Shown here: positions 23,255 through 34,819 of the stretch, piece after piece
How positions within the stretch are numbered: position 1 is the stretch's first letter
Layout: each line of letters begins with the position of its first letter
Source of the DNA: Iris pallida
Taxonomy: Eukaryota; Streptophyta; Magnoliopsida; Asparagales; Iridaceae
Direction of reading: 5' to 3'
Length of the DNA: 64,000 nucleotides
NCBI GenBank assembly: GCA_029216955.1
Contig: JANAVB010016200.1
Location: 319,001 to 383,000 of the forward strand
Notes under the pieces: model-generated
Database searches by the model: none
The model's input: only the letters and a program-made list of their open reading frames with translations
What the model was told of the DNA's origin: nothing
Program-made: the position numbers and the translations under genes

Positions 23255-24284
23255 ATTTAATTTCTAGAGAATGGCTCAAAATACTGTACCAATCATACCT
23301 ATACTTCTAAGATACTCTATACACTCTAGGTACTAGGACTGAACTAACTCTCTAACACTCTAATGACACTCACTCACATATACCCACTTTTATTTATAGG
23401 TACAGGCTAGAGCACTGTCAGCCATAGATGATGCTCTGATTTTCAAAAAATCATGTGTCGTTGACACTTCAATTGAAAGTAATGAATCATGCACCTTGAT
23501 TCATGTGACATGCGACTGTTAAGTGCAAAATAAATGCCTCAATTTTTGCGTTAATGCGCCAACATCGCTCAAACTTTCAAAAAGATTGTTTGTTCATGAT
23601 CACATTGGTTTACCCCTTTTTTTGGTAGTTCAACAACCTCATTTTTCGCTTAAAAACTTATACTGTATATATGAGGATGGAAAGGAAAGAGGGAGAGTAG
23701 GCCCCTTATAGAGAGCTTAGTCATATTTTAAGGGGGTGGCTTATCGCACAAGCGTCCATGACATAAGGGTGCATGGGTGCTCACGCGGGTAAATGTGTTT
23801 GTGCTCGCCCGCAGTAATAGAACAAGCACGCACGTGCGAGCAGTTATAGATCTGGTGCGCCCCTAGTGGTTGTGTTTCTCAAGAACATAAACGCGTATGC
23901 GGGTGGGTTTAGTACGAGTGTGCGACTAGCGGTACATAGGTATATGTGCTCACCCATGACTAAGAAAAAAAGCAAACATATGTATGCCCAAACAAAGATA
24001 ACGTTTATGATCGATCATAAAAATGACCTTGGATGCGCTAAAATCAATCGAGAATCGAATTAAAACCAATTTAGATTTTTTTTCCTATTGAGTAAAAAAC
24101 CAGAACTTACAAGTCTTAGTCTTGGTTTCTTAGCGACCATCTTGCTAGAGTTGTTACTTGGTCAAGAGGATCTTATTTTAATTATCCTATTTTTTGATGG
24201 GCTCATCTTTGGACTAATATGATATGTTCTCAAATGTTGATCCTCAAAATTATGCTAGGTATCGTAAATTATACCAATTCTTAA

Positions 24285-24285
<1 letters not shown>

Positions 24286-24341
<56 letters not shown>
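24286..24341. repeat. (ATT)n microsatellite
   Basis: About 18 consecutive ATT units, with one ATC near the end. Confidence 0.95.
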
Positions 24342-24734
24342 CATTATTCACACACCCACCGACACTCTAAACAGTTACCAACACTCCGATCAGGTCAGAT
24401 GCCTGCTACGCTTCTACTAGAACAATCTTACATTTGTCCAATTCTTAATGTAGTTGTAGATCATATTGAAATACCTATAGTAAAGTTGGAAGAGATTCGA
24501 TTCGACCCTAACTTGTGACCCAACCGTAGGACTTGTACCTGTAAGACTTGAGAGGACGGGATCATAAGTCATGGCTGTTGAGTTTGTCTAGATCCGACCT
24601 GAAAACTACCCTAGTGGTGATCACCAAGTATGTTTTATTTTCTTGTAGTGGTATGTGTGCATGTCGTGTGTGTCGTGTCTGTGTGTGTGCATGTCATGTA
24701 TGTCGTATCGTGTCTGTGGCAGCATGTTAGGAGG

Positions 24735-25060
24735 AGGGAGTTAGGGTTAGAGTTTACCTGCCTTGGTCGGAGTCGGGTCGGGGTCGTCGGGGCTGGAGCA
24801 GCGGTGGAGTCGGGTTGGCGTCGGAGTCGGGTCGACGTCGACAGGGGGAATCAACGGTGGAGGGGGGATGCCGGAGGAACGGGGGTCACCGCAGGGAATG
24901 GGGTCACCGCAGGGAGGGGGTAGCCGGAGGGAGGGGCCGCCGGAGGGAGGGGGTCCCCGGAGAGGAGAGAGAAAGGGGAAGAGAAATTTGGGGAGCAGAA
25001 GATCGAAAATTTTGGATGAAAAAAAATAAAAGATCGATCGGGTGGAACCCTATATGAAAT
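24735..25060. other. GC-rich G-run segment near the CACTA-1 right end
   Basis: Runs of GGGGTC, GGAGGG and GTCGG repeat across about 300 bp. Overlapping plus-strand ORFs give only Gly/Arg-rich low-complexity protein, so no CDS is called. It may be the GC-rich leader of the minus-strand transposase gene. Confidence 0.4.
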
Positions 25061-25355
25061 ATTTTAGCGACATCCACAAAGGACGTCGCTAAACATCGTT
25101 ATTCAATAAAAATCTGGCGACGTCCCTAATATGGAGTCGCAAAACGTCGCTGAGTTAAACAAAACAGCGACGTTTTGTGACTAGACCGCGACATCAGCTT
25201 TCTAAAGCATAATGTGTGGCGCTAACGGTCGCTAAACGTCGCTGATTGTGACGTTCAGTGACATTTTTATATAACGTCGCTAAATATACAAATATTACCA
25301 ACGTATATGACTGGCATTGCTATATTCGTCGCCAATATGACTTATTTTGGTAGTG
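25055..25355. repeat. CACTA-1 right subterminal repeats and TIR
   Basis: Repeated GGACGTCGCTAAAC-like units in both directions, ending ATGACTTATTTTGGTAGTG, the inverse of the left TIR. Followed by TSD AGA. Confidence 0.88.
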
Positions 25356-25775
25356 AGAACTCACCCTCTACATCTATATATATATACCACACTAAAACAT
25401 ATATATATAGACACACACATCATTCAAATATATATGTATCAAGACACACAATCAATACAACATAACCAACACACAACAAAATATATATACATGAATATAT
25501 ATTAAGATACTTTATGATACATGAAAGAAAATGTAAAGTCACGCAAGAACACATCTCTAACATATAAAAATATGAGATTAAAACATGTATTAAATCATTC
25601 AAACATAAAGACAAACACAAGTGTGTCCAATATTGGGGTTTTCCACATGGACACAACAACACATCAAGGACACTCTTAAATGTCTCTAAATGGACACAAA
25701 TGGAGACACAACCATGGAGGTGATTCCAATGGGTTCAAAACATTCCTAAGTGCATGAGAGTTTGATTTAGAGGGT

Positions 25776-25803
25776 AGATTTTACCTTCCGGGAGGTAAAA
25801 TCT
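25776..25803. repeat. Perfect palindrome in E1 5' LTR U3
   Basis: AGATTTTACCT, 6-nt loop, AGGTAAAATCT. Confidence 0.75.
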
Positions 25804-26436
25804 CAAAGAACTCCTTCCGATACAGTACCGACAAGAAAGGATCTCCAAAAGGACACGAACCAATGCAAACTTCTTCCAAACTTGGCTAGCACCTTCTCTT
25901 GCTAGAGTAGAGAAGAAATGAAGAAGATTGGATGGAGGAATGGATTGATTTGGGGGTAAAATCAATGGAGTCTCTTCTCAAATTTGGGGAAGAACTCAAG
26001 AAAGAGAAATTTGTGGCTAAGAACAAAATGAGATGACTCACCCCCTCTCCTTTCATGGCCGGCCACAATGGCTAGGTATCCCCATTTTGGTGAAGTCTAA
26101 AATGCCCTCCATTAGCTCCTACTGGTTCAACTTAAATTAGGTTTTGGTTTGAGGCTAAATTAGACTAGTTTGAGTCTCTAATCAACCCAACCTAGTCATG
26201 AATATTTAGTCTAACCGTACTAACTTAAATATTGTCATGTGGGCCATGTCTAACGAATGAATGGGTCCCACTAGAGTCAAAGCTACCCCGGGTCTCCGAT
26301 ACAAGTCGGATTGAGTTGAAATTCGAACCCGACTCAAATAACCCCAAAACAATATCATAAATAATAAAAAAATTCAAAATTATTCTAAAGTGGAAATTGA
26401 CCAAAATACCCCTATTCTTGAAAACTAGGGGTGACA

Positions 26437-26441
26437 GGATC
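26437..26441. repeat. Target-site duplication of E1, right copy (GGATC)
   Basis: Matches 3678-3682. Confidence 0.95.
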
Positions 26442-26797
26442 ACCGTTGGATTTTCTAATCCTGACTAGTAACGGCTAGAAATATAGCCATTGGAATCATT
26501 GATGTGACCAGATTGGGATCATTGATGGGACATGATCTAACCGTTCAATTTTGAACGATAATATTTTGGATTATCCGTCAGATTTTTGTGGGCTTCCATC
26601 GGATAATCCAATAGCCCCCAGAAGGTTTTATATGGTCCATTCGGATCATCATGTGGATTTTTGCGGAGATACGTCAGATCTTTTCTTTGTCTGCCCAAAA
26701 ATGATTATGGTTCAATATCAACCCCAACTTTCGAATTTGCCATCCATTTCTTGTGTCTACAATTATTTCTAAGACTCATTACAAACTCCAGATATAC
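26442..26797. other. Continuation of the pre-insertion flanking DNA
   Basis: Resumes the sequence cut by E1, with repeated phrases such as AACGGCTAGAAATATAGCC and ACCGTTGGATTTT, typical of copia-type leader repeats by memory. A 73-codon plus-strand ORF (26551-26772) has no recognisable domain and is not called. Confidence 0.35.
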
Positions 26798-26984
26798 TTA
26801 AGCAGGTGCAGACTTCTTTAGATTCTTGAAATTATGATGGCATGGCTTGGCTGTCCGGGTAGCAAAACCCTCGAATACGAAGATGTCGTAGTAAAGTTCA
26901 GAGAAATCTTGTGGGAGACCGTCGTCTTTGGCTATCATGATTTCTTCATTGCATATGTCTATGTTGATCTTGCTTATTGGTTTT
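26798..26984 (-). pseudogene. Orphan terminal exon of an unrecognised gene
   Basis: A good 3' splice site (ATATATTTGCAG) ends just before 26984. From there an open frame of about 62 codons (KPISKINIDICNEEIMI.., DGLPQDFSELYYDIFVFEGF, stop at 26798) runs without interruption. I do not recognise the protein. No upstream exon is evident to the right, where DNA is AT-rich and repetitive. It could be the last exon of a captured or truncated host gene, or chance. Confidence 0.3.
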
Positions 26985-27090
26985 CTGCAAATATATGTTA
27001 GATGAATAATATAATATACATAGTAGCAAGTATGATAAAGATAATGCATATTTGGACTATGGCAAGTTTAAGTATAAATACTATAGTGAT

Positions 27091-27757
27091 AGCATAAATA
27101 TTATAGATATCACAATATTAAATTTAATCGAATAACCATAATAAAAATATGGTTAGATCATTGGGCTAACCATCTCTCCTTTTTTATTATGGTAACTCGT
27201 TAAATTTAAGATATGTATAATAGATAGCATTAATATGTAAAACAATAAGCACATATCACTTAAGGGTATAATTATAAGTGTAAATGCTACCGTGATTACT
27301 TGATGATTAGTGATAATATAATGCTAAACTTAATCGAGTTATCATATTCAAAAATATGATACAATCATTGGACTAATAATCTCCCTTTTTTTATTATAGC
27401 AAATCGGTTAAGTTTATTATGATAGCATAAATATTAGAGATATCATAATATTAAATTTAATCGAATAACCACAATAAAAAATATGGTTAGATCATTGGGC
27501 TAACAATCTCTCCTTTTTTTATTATGACAACTCGTTAAATTTAAGATATGTATAATAGAAACACATAGCATTAATATGTAAAATAATAAGCACATATCAC
27601 TTAAGGGTATAATTATAAGTGTAAATGCTGTAGTGATTACATGATGATTAGTGATAATATAATGCTAAACTTAATTGAGTTATCATATTCAAAAATATGA
27701 TACAATCATTGGACTAATAATCTCCTCTTTTTTATTATAGCAAATCGGTTAAGTTTA
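27091..27757. repeat. 333-bp tandem duplication, two copies
   Basis: AGCATAAATATTATAGATAT at 27091 recurs at 27424 and similarity continues through both units. Each unit itself holds two diverged copies of a shorter block (TTAATCGA..ATATGGTTAGATCATTGG and TTAATCGAGTTATC..ATGATACAATCATTGG). Confidence 0.8.
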
Positions 27758-27956
27758 GTAATGGACGCAATAGATGCATGTATCACTAATATACGAAAGT
27801 CATAAGCATATATCATTAAAAGTATAGCACTTAAATTACTTCTACCCCTTTTTAGAAACATATAAATACATACTTAAACTTACTTCTCCCCTTTTGACAT
27901 GATAAAAAATAAGCTGCCCCATACTAAGAGATAAAATGGGATCAATTAAAGCAAAT

Positions 27957-28350
27957 CACTACAAGAAAAAGGCTTTTTTTACGGTTAATCCTCATCAAGA
28001 AAGGGTTATCTTGATGGTTGTGCATCCGTCAAGTAGGCTAGAGTCAAGAAAATTCTTCACTTTTCTTGACGGTTTTTGTAAGGGTTTTTTTGAAGGTTAT
28101 TAACCGTCATCTAAAAAAATTCTTGACTGTTTTTAGTTGTCAAGAAAAGTAGTTTAAAAAACCGTCAAGATAGTTGAAATTTTTTTTGACTCTGGCCTAG
28201 ATGACGACTATTAACCGTCAAGAAATCTATTTTTTGACGGGAAGAAACCACCAAGAAAATCTTTTATTTACGGTTAAAATTTGTCCTAGAAAGTCCATTT
28301 TTAGGAGAATTTAGTTAATTGTAGGCATTTTATGACCGTCAAGAGAAGCT
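27957..28350. repeat. CACTA-2 terminus and subterminal repeats
   Basis: TIR plus at least eight variants of CTTGACGG/CCGTCAAG in both directions, which can fold on themselves. Confidence 0.75.
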
Positions 28351-30520
28351 AAATTTTGTATAGCCAAAATTCTATTTATAATTATATATTATGAATCTAA
28401 CACACACATAAAATTAATAATCCAGAAGATATATCAAATAACTATAATAACCAATTTTTATATTAACAAATTATTTTGTTCGTACACCACAAACATCCAA
28501 CACACGTCCAACCCCAAACATCCAACACATGTCTAACCACAAACATATCGAACCAAAGTATGTAGTTTTCGTACATCTTAACAATCCAAAACTAATATTT
28601 ATACAAGTAAAACCAAAATATATAGCAAATCCGGCCGGAGCACATCCCTCCAAAATTCACAGAACTTTATTTTCCAAGTAGTTCCTGAGAACAAGAGAAA
28701 TATATTTAATCATTTATGTGCACATGTTTGAACTGATAACTGAGAACAAAATGAAATAACCACAAGGCCTACAATTCAACATATTAAACAAATTCCAGTC
28801 TCAAATTGCTCACGAAAAATTACAAAGAGAGCCAATTATAAATATAACATGAAGGTCTACATGCATGTATATAATCAAATCACACTTATTAAGAATCTTC
28901 TTTTTATGTATTAGGAAGCAATAGTACACATGATAGAGATGATTGTGTTGGCATACTAAATTGATGTCTGGTGCAAAACAAAGCTGGAACTAGATTAACA
29001 TATATACAGAGAATTGCATTATCCAAATATCTATCCTAAAACTTCTAAAATCATTCAAACATGATTCCAGAAGAACCATGTCAACTCTGAGAGTATCATC
29101 AAAATCAAATGCTTCCTTAGATGGAATATTAATAGGTTTCTTCATTTTTGAAACATGTATTATCTTATAGTTATACCCACCTATTTAAAATTTAATTAAC
29201 AACAATGTACGAAGACTGTTGTTTTCTTATTGAACAATGAGTGTTACTTAATTTAAAACATATTGGATCATTACCTTATTCATATAAAAGCACTCTATGC
29301 TAAATGGCATTCGTTATCCAACACCCATTACTAGTTAAAAGAAACTTAAGAGTGTATCACAAAGCATGATCTTGTATGCCTTAGGCTTAAAGTACCTCCC
29401 TTCCTACTTGCCAACTACACTTTGGATCATAAGAACATACAACAAGATAAGAGGTGTTACAGGTTGTCAAATCTTCCACAAGGATTTTGCAGCTTAAAGT
29501 TCACCCCACAAGTAATGATACCTTACTTTTTGTACCACAAAATAGTCATAGTTGAATAGCACACTAGGTATTTCTTGTTGGTGGTAGTTTGATGTTTACA
29601 ATTGTAACAAAGTATTAAATAAATTTACTTTAAACAGAAGGATCATCTATGTTACACGGATACAGTCACATATATTGAAATGGACATGATACAGATACAG
29701 GATATGACCATTTTCAAATAGGTACATATGCAGCCCCATTGTTGCAAGAATTTAGACATAGTTATGGGTACAGACACAGTATGGATACGAACATCATTTT
29801 CCCTGTCTGTGCAACATAGACCATCATCCATCCTGATGTCGTCTCAAAAATACAATCCAACAACTACTTGTATTCAATAACTTTCAATATATCTTCCTTT
29901 TTAACTAGCCATCTTCCACAATTATGTATGACTATGTAATAGTCAGTTTTTATGACAGCAATGTTCAGGATATTAATTCAGGATCAGTGCACAATATCGT
30001 CCGTTAAACAAGATAATTAAAAGAATAGAAACCAGAATAAAATAAAGTAATAAAACTCATATCACACTTATTAAGATTCTTTTTATGTATTGTTTCCTCA
30101 TAATTTATTGATAATTCTTTGGTTTAGCTCATTAAATATAATTCTTGCAAGGTTAAATTCACAAGAAAGCCATCCATTTTGTCCAGTTCTCATGTTAGCC
30201 TACATATTATACTAAAAACCATAATCCATCTTAATGTATATCATCAATATATGGTAGACTAGCGGAAGTTCTGGGCATACTTAAAGGTTGCACAAATAGT
30301 CCTCCAGTGGACCATATATGTGTCATTATCTTACACATATAAGACAATATTCCCACGACACTCATGTTCGCTAAGGACATATACGACTCATAAGTTCCAA
30401 AGGAAACTGAAACCTGATTGAAAATGATTTGGCGTGGCCATGATCTTTCCATATATGACTGAGATATGTGAAACAGAGAAGGTAACATTTCTTTGTAGTG
30501 TACCAAACATTGGAAGATAG
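28351..30520. other. AT-rich interior of CACTA-2, no gene recognised
   Basis: No domain or clear exon seen. A 108-codon minus-strand ORF at 30231-30557 overlaps the end of the protease region but has no recognisable motif; it might be a 3' exon. Confidence 0.4.
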
Positions 30521-30522
30521 TT

Positions 30523-31140
30523 TCATGGTCCAACACACAAATTAAATGCATATTCACTGAAGTAGATGAAGTCTAAAATTACCTGCAAAGATTTGTTAGC
30601 TAAGGAACTGCAAAACATATTCCATCCACTTCGTTCGTACTTCATTAAATTCATCAAAAGCATATTCACTTTTTTCATTGAACTATTTGTAAATAGGAAG
30701 AAAAAAATTAAAATGGTTTGTACTGTCAAGATATTATATTCTAAATATACATGTTGATTAAGAAAAATATCACCTTGGGATTATGTAAGCTTGGATCAAA
30801 TGTGATCTTCTTTATATATCTCATAACGTAGTATCCACATCCGACAGAGTCGATTGTACTGGTGCATAGTCATAGAAAATTAAGCAAAGTCCTTACGTAT
30901 TTGCTTATTTTTTATTTATTAAGAAGAGAAATATATCGTACCTTAATTGTTATCCAATTCAAATTAAAGTGGATAATATTAATTGTCATTATTAAAGCAT
31001 TTAAGTATTTTAACTATAGTTGTGCCATCCATAAGATGTGGTGCAGATATTCATGCATACCTTGTTACAATCTACTTAAGATCATCATGGATGCAACCCC
31101 TCAAAGAATCTAGATAATACGCTCTCATTAGTGACATATC
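30523..31140 (-). pseudogene. Ulp1-like (C48) cysteine protease domain of CACTA-2, decayed
   Basis: In minus-strand order: VYYLDSL-like YYLDSLRGCIHDDLK followed by a stop (about 31060-31110), then STIDSVGCGYYVMRYIKKITFDPS (about 30785-30855), then LMNLMKYERSGWNMFC (about 30600-30650). The first two are hallmarks of SUMO-protease-type C48 domains, with the catalytic Cys in GCGYYVMR. The His and Asp region was not located. Blocks are split by introns and stops. Plant CACTA and Mutator elements are known to carry such domains; the role may be to trim SUMO from transposase or host factors. Confidence 0.72.
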
Positions 31141-31904
31141 AATGACAACCAAAACCTAATGAAAACTATAAAACCATATAGTACCAAGATCTATACAAGT
31201 TATCGAATTAGTGAGAACTTATAGAAGAAAATTAAACAAGAAAACAAGTCGACTTTATTTTTTGAGAGATCAAATTGTTACAAATATGTCGTACTCTTGC
31301 ATCCTGAGTTCATAAAAGTCTTTTGAACCAGACGAGGACACTAGTCTCGAATTAATGAAGGAAATATTCTCGACAGGATTTAGGTCCTTCAAACCGATGT
31401 ACAATAACCTATGTACATAGTTTGCAAATTATTTAAATCAACTTATTAATGTAATAACAAAAATTTCAAAAGCAAAGTATTCATGTACGTTATGTATATT
31501 TGGATCCAACTAACTGAGAGAGCACGTTTTAATGAAAATTTTGAAATCCTCTTCGACAATACATGCAACTAAGAGGTTATGAAACAATTCGACAAAAAAT
31601 GGTACCAAAATTGACGTTTTTTTTCAACTATCAATCGTTGTACCAGTTTTGTAAAGCAATCCATTCTGGGCGGATTTTTGAATGACCTTGTAATTCTTAT
31701 AGAAACCCTTTTAGGAGTTTTAACTTTAGTTGGGGTCTTTGTTTACTTATTGAGAGCTTCCTTGCCACCTTGGATGCCTAAAATACAATACTAGTTCAGA
31801 GTAAAAATGCATAAGTTAGAAATAATATGGTATTCATAGAAGAGAAACTTTTTAATAAGTATTGACTACCCCTCTAATTAGAGTAACATAAAGAACTAAA
31901 TTGT

Positions 31905-32115
31905 TTGGACAAAGTATGTGATATCCAATAGCATCCTTAACCTTAGTCAGATGGATACCTTAAGGTGGAATAGGAAGCAACGCAGCCCCAATCAATACCA
32001 TTTTGATGGACACAATAATATTAGGCAGCTTGTATTCCAAAATGGTTCCTTTGGCAACAATATTGTTGACGGAACCCACTGCCAATTGGCAATCTTCTAC
32101 CTTATTAAAAGAAAG
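31905..32115 (-). pseudogene. DUF8039-like block of the CACTA-2 protein
   Basis: The minus strand reads DCQLAVGSVNNIVAKGTILE, then VLIGAALLPIPP, a stop, then VKDAIGYHI. This order (CQLAVGS..NIVA.GT, then ALLPIP, then AIG..) is typical of the region before the Ulp1 domain in plant CACTA proteins. One TAA interrupts it. Confidence 0.65.
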
Positions 32116-32857
32116 CAAATAGAAAATTGCATGTCCCTTTATTACTTCTATTTTAGTACCATGTGGACTAGGATTTTAAAGAACAAAGAAACTGACTTGT
32201 AGTACCGTTGTTTTGTTCTTCTCACAATCAGGTTTTGTTGTAGCAAGAACCATATCTTGATCAGTTTTGAGAGGGGAGTTTACACTTACAACCTTTTCAG
32301 AAAAGTTAGAACTGGTATGATCAAAAAAGTTCAAACAATATAATAAAGCGGAAAGACACTTGAAATGGAAGGTATAATGAGTATTGTAGTGGGCAAACTG
32401 CAGAATGCAGTGAGCAAACTACAGAATGTATAATGAAAAGTTTAAACAATATAATGTAGCAGCAGTAGCAAATTATAGAATGCCGTGAGCAATGTACAGG
32501 CTGGTGCGCCACTAGCAAATGCATGTGTGTGTGTCTGTGTTCAACTACAAGAATTCCTATTATGTATCAGTATGCAGTACATACTATAGAATCTAGGGTG
32601 TAGGATACATATGTATCAGCGATCATTCAAAAGCATAACTCGGTGCATTCATGTAAAGAAACTATAATAATAAATGAAACTTAGTCCAAAATTATAAGTT
32701 AAGTTCTATACGGGTATGTCCCTGAGATGGTTCTATATCAGCGAATTAGATCCTAGCTACCTAGATATCCTATTATTCCTGTAACTATCATATCCAGTGT
32801 AGACATGATAACTTGCCATAGGATTTATGAGAAATAGTGATAATGTACTAATAATTA

Positions 32858-32862
32858 AAATG
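32858..32862. repeat. Target-site duplication of E2, left copy (AAATG)
   Basis: AAATG precedes TGTCACGACC; the same bases follow the right LTR at 38671-38675. Confidence 0.93.
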
Positions 32863-32913
32863 TGTCACGACCCGCTCTCAATTTTGGGATACGAGTACGT
32901 GGCCAAGTCCAAC

Positions 32914-32936
32914 CTACGCCGCAGCATCGGCGGTAG
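32914..32936 (-). ncRNA. U5-end RNA hairpin, E2 3' LTR
   Basis: CTACGCCG / CGGCGGTAG, fully paired apart from one bulge. Confidence 0.6.
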
Positions 32937-34764
32937 TACGCTGTCTATGATAACAATGGTCCACAACAAGCACAACACACATATATATCATCCACAACTA
33001 AGCCAGTAATAATCACCAAAATATTTAATAGTCTCAATATTGTAAATATAAAAAATCTACTACAACTCAGAAAGTCTCGGGAACAAACCCGGATAGCAGA
33101 AAAATAAAATAGACCACTAACTCCATAACTCTAACTACTAACTAATGCGAATTCACAAGGAAGAAAATATGCTAATTCGCATCAGTGCTGGAACCGGGTA
33201 CGCCAGTGACGTCAGGGTCGCCAACATACTCACCGTAGACCTCGGGGCAAATCTCTTCGTCTAAAGCTGAAAAATAGTTATCCAGTCAGGATTGGAGCAA
33301 GATCACCATAACACTACATTACACAATATAGTATACAAGCATGAAGGAAAGATAACAAAATTTTAACTGAAGATAAGTATAGGCAAGACATTGTATGATA
33401 AGAAAGTACCTTTGAGACGTGATAACAATATGAAGGTAGACTTTGACATACCACTAAGACATGATGACAATAAAAAGGTAGACTTGACGAAAGAAGAACA
33501 ATAGACATTAGAGCAACAATAATTAAGTCACGTGTACTGTGTGTTTTAGAATACCAACTTTCAGCATGTAGACGGCTTGGGATATCCGTCAGTCATATGT
33601 GTGGTGTATGACTGATATTATGCAATCAATGTATAGGGGGTCTGTATTCAATTCGTTGACCACATGCTTACTTGTCGTATTCCCCCGCCCGACTCACTCA
33701 CAATACATGTCCACTATGATAAACATTAGCAATACGATAAACTGTAAACAATAGGAAACAATGAGTAAAAGATGAACATGTATATATCCTAACGATTCTA
33801 ACTCTCGTGCACAATATTAATCATGAGCAATGACAATCATGAACCAAAAGGAAGTAATAGTGAAAAGACGACACGAAGATACATGCATCATAAAATAAAG
33901 GAAACATAGGTCATAGTGATACTTGCCTGCTCCGATAGATGATAAAGTCACAACTCAAAATATCGTAGCCTGATCTACCCCGACACAAAAACAATCACAA
34001 GTTAGATCAACGATTCCCACTCTAAAAATCCTAGAAAGTGGCTAATAGTTTAAACTAATTAATACTATTTTAATCCTGGAATAAATTATCTAAAATCCTA
34101 TTTTAACCTACTTAATTCTGAAATAATAATCTACACACGAATATTTGGCCAAAGAAATTCACGGTTCCAAATTCGGGACTCGTGGCACGCAAATCGAGAC
34201 ATACTGTTGACTTAATAGTCAAACATTATGAATTCAAAGTTTGAGTGTGCAACATGATAGATTTCAGCGCCATGAGTGCACTGGAATTGACCGTGCCGCA
34301 AAATCATGACTTGGTCAAAAGTTATCGACATTATGGCTAACTATGACCAAATCGATGAACCGTTGACCAAATCTGACTTCTATGAATAAAATAAAATAAT
34401 AGATGAAACTCTAAATTTCTGGAAAAATTATATGTTTTAGGGCTCTGTGTCAACTTTCCAAAACTTCAAACGGATCGCGAAACGGAGTTCGGGATTGCTC
34501 GAAATCTCGAAAACCGTGCGACGTATTGATTTTTGGACAACCGACACTCAAATAATTATTCAGAAATTCGAGATCAAAATACCAGAAAATAAATTATACA
34601 TTCAGAAACCTAACCTCAATACGCTTCTAACAAAAAAAAACGGCACACCAAAAGGATGTCTAGATCAACGGCAATCGCTCCGCGAAGTCGAAGATCCCAA
34701 TCAAACTCTCCCACTAAAGCTGCTGAATATAAAATAGGGTTTCGGAATAACCTAAATATACTAA

Positions 34765-34819
34765 TATATATATAGGGTCGGTGGCTGACTTGAGGCGGCA
34801 AAGCGGTGCCACGTGGCAC
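34765..34819 (-). promoter_or_regulatory. E2 LTR core promoter: G-box plus TATA
   Basis: On the minus strand a 14-bp palindrome GTGCCACGTGGCAC (34806-34819, G-box core CACGTG) stands about 30 bp upstream of CCCTATATATATAT (34765-34775). A second CACGTG lies at 34955-34960. G-boxes bind bHLH and bZIP factors for light and ABA response. Identical in the other LTR (37947-38001). Confidence 0.6.

Larger units (their letters stand above)
21780..24600. other. CACTA-1 upstream region, no gene recognised
   Basis: Holds a short direct repeat (ATGTTAAGGAACAATGCTAC.. at about 22161 and 22229), a large foldback (22373-22968), a GATACC repeat (about 22958-22981), a tight hairpin (23161-23254) and an (ATT)n microsatellite. 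ORFs here are short and lack domains. It lies upstream of the transposase gene and may contain its promoter and first exon. Confidence 0.5.
15007..25355 (-). mobile_element. CACTA-1: En/Spm-type DNA transposon, 10,349 bp
   Basis: Terminal inverted repeats of about 28 bp start CACTACCA(G/A)AATA(G/A)GTCAT at both ends and are flanked by AGA. Subterminal regions (15020-15550 and 25055-25345) are packed with GACGTCGCTAA-like repeats in both orientations. Two minus-strand genes lie inside: a TNPD-type transposase (18154-21758) and a TNPA-like gene (15899-17965). This is a typical autonomous layout, now damaged by stops. The transposase cuts the element out and reinserts it; the TNPA-like protein probably binds the subterminal repeats. 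Confidence 0.94.
3683..26436 (-). mobile_element. E1: Ty3/gypsy retrotransposon of chromovirus type, with a CACTA transposon nested in its 5' LTR
   Basis: Both LTRs run TGTCACGACCC..GGGTGACA on the plus strand and the element is flanked by GGATC. Genes lie on the minus strand in the order gag, protease, RT, RNase H, integrase, which identifies Ty3/gypsy. The integrase C-terminus with the GPF motif and a WEREDDM..FPYLF tail suggests a Tekay/Del-like chromovirus. Without the CACTA insert the element is about 12.4 kb. The LTRs are 3611 bp (left) and about 3657 bp (right, insert removed). They differ by scattered substitutions and an indel near 14708-14785. Coding regions carry many stops and shifts, so it is no longer autonomous. 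Confidence 0.93.
12428..26436 (-). repeat. E1 5' LTR (right copy), split by CACTA-1
   Basis: The sequence matches the left LTR at 12428-15006 and again at 25356-26436. Starts TGTCACGACCC, ends GGGGTGACA, and is followed by the TSD GGATC. It carries its own U5 hairpin (12481-12503), W-box-like array (about 13740-14060), TATA box (14654-14661) and palindrome (25776-25803). The CACTA insert separates much of U3 from the TATA box. Confidence 0.93.
27957..32862 (-). mobile_element. CACTA-2: remnant of a second CACTA-type transposon encoding a Ulp1-like protease
   Basis: Starts CACTACAAGAAAAAGGC at 27957, a common plant CACTA terminus, followed to about 28350 by subterminal repeats of ACCGTCAAGAAA / TTCTTGACGGTT. 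Minus-strand fragments inside match the protein of ULP-bearing CACTA elements: a C48 protease with catalytic block GCGYYVMRY and, upstream, a DUF8039-like block. The opposite terminus is not found. E2 interrupts the element at 32862, and the region 38671-39934 may belong to it. Confidence 0.7.

Noticed and set aside
24638..24650. TTTTCTTGTAGTG, which looks like a CACTA right end
   Set aside because: No matching CACTACAAGAAAA left end or TSD was found inside CACTA-1, so it may be chance or a fragment.
24630..25057. Overlapping plus-strand ORFs of 80-97 codons
   Set aside because: Gly/Arg-rich low complexity from G-run DNA near the CACTA-1 end; the real genes are on the other strand.
30231..30557. 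108-codon minus-strand ORF as a separate gene
   Set aside because: No motif recognised; it may be the last exon of the decayed CACTA-2 protein, but I cannot support that.
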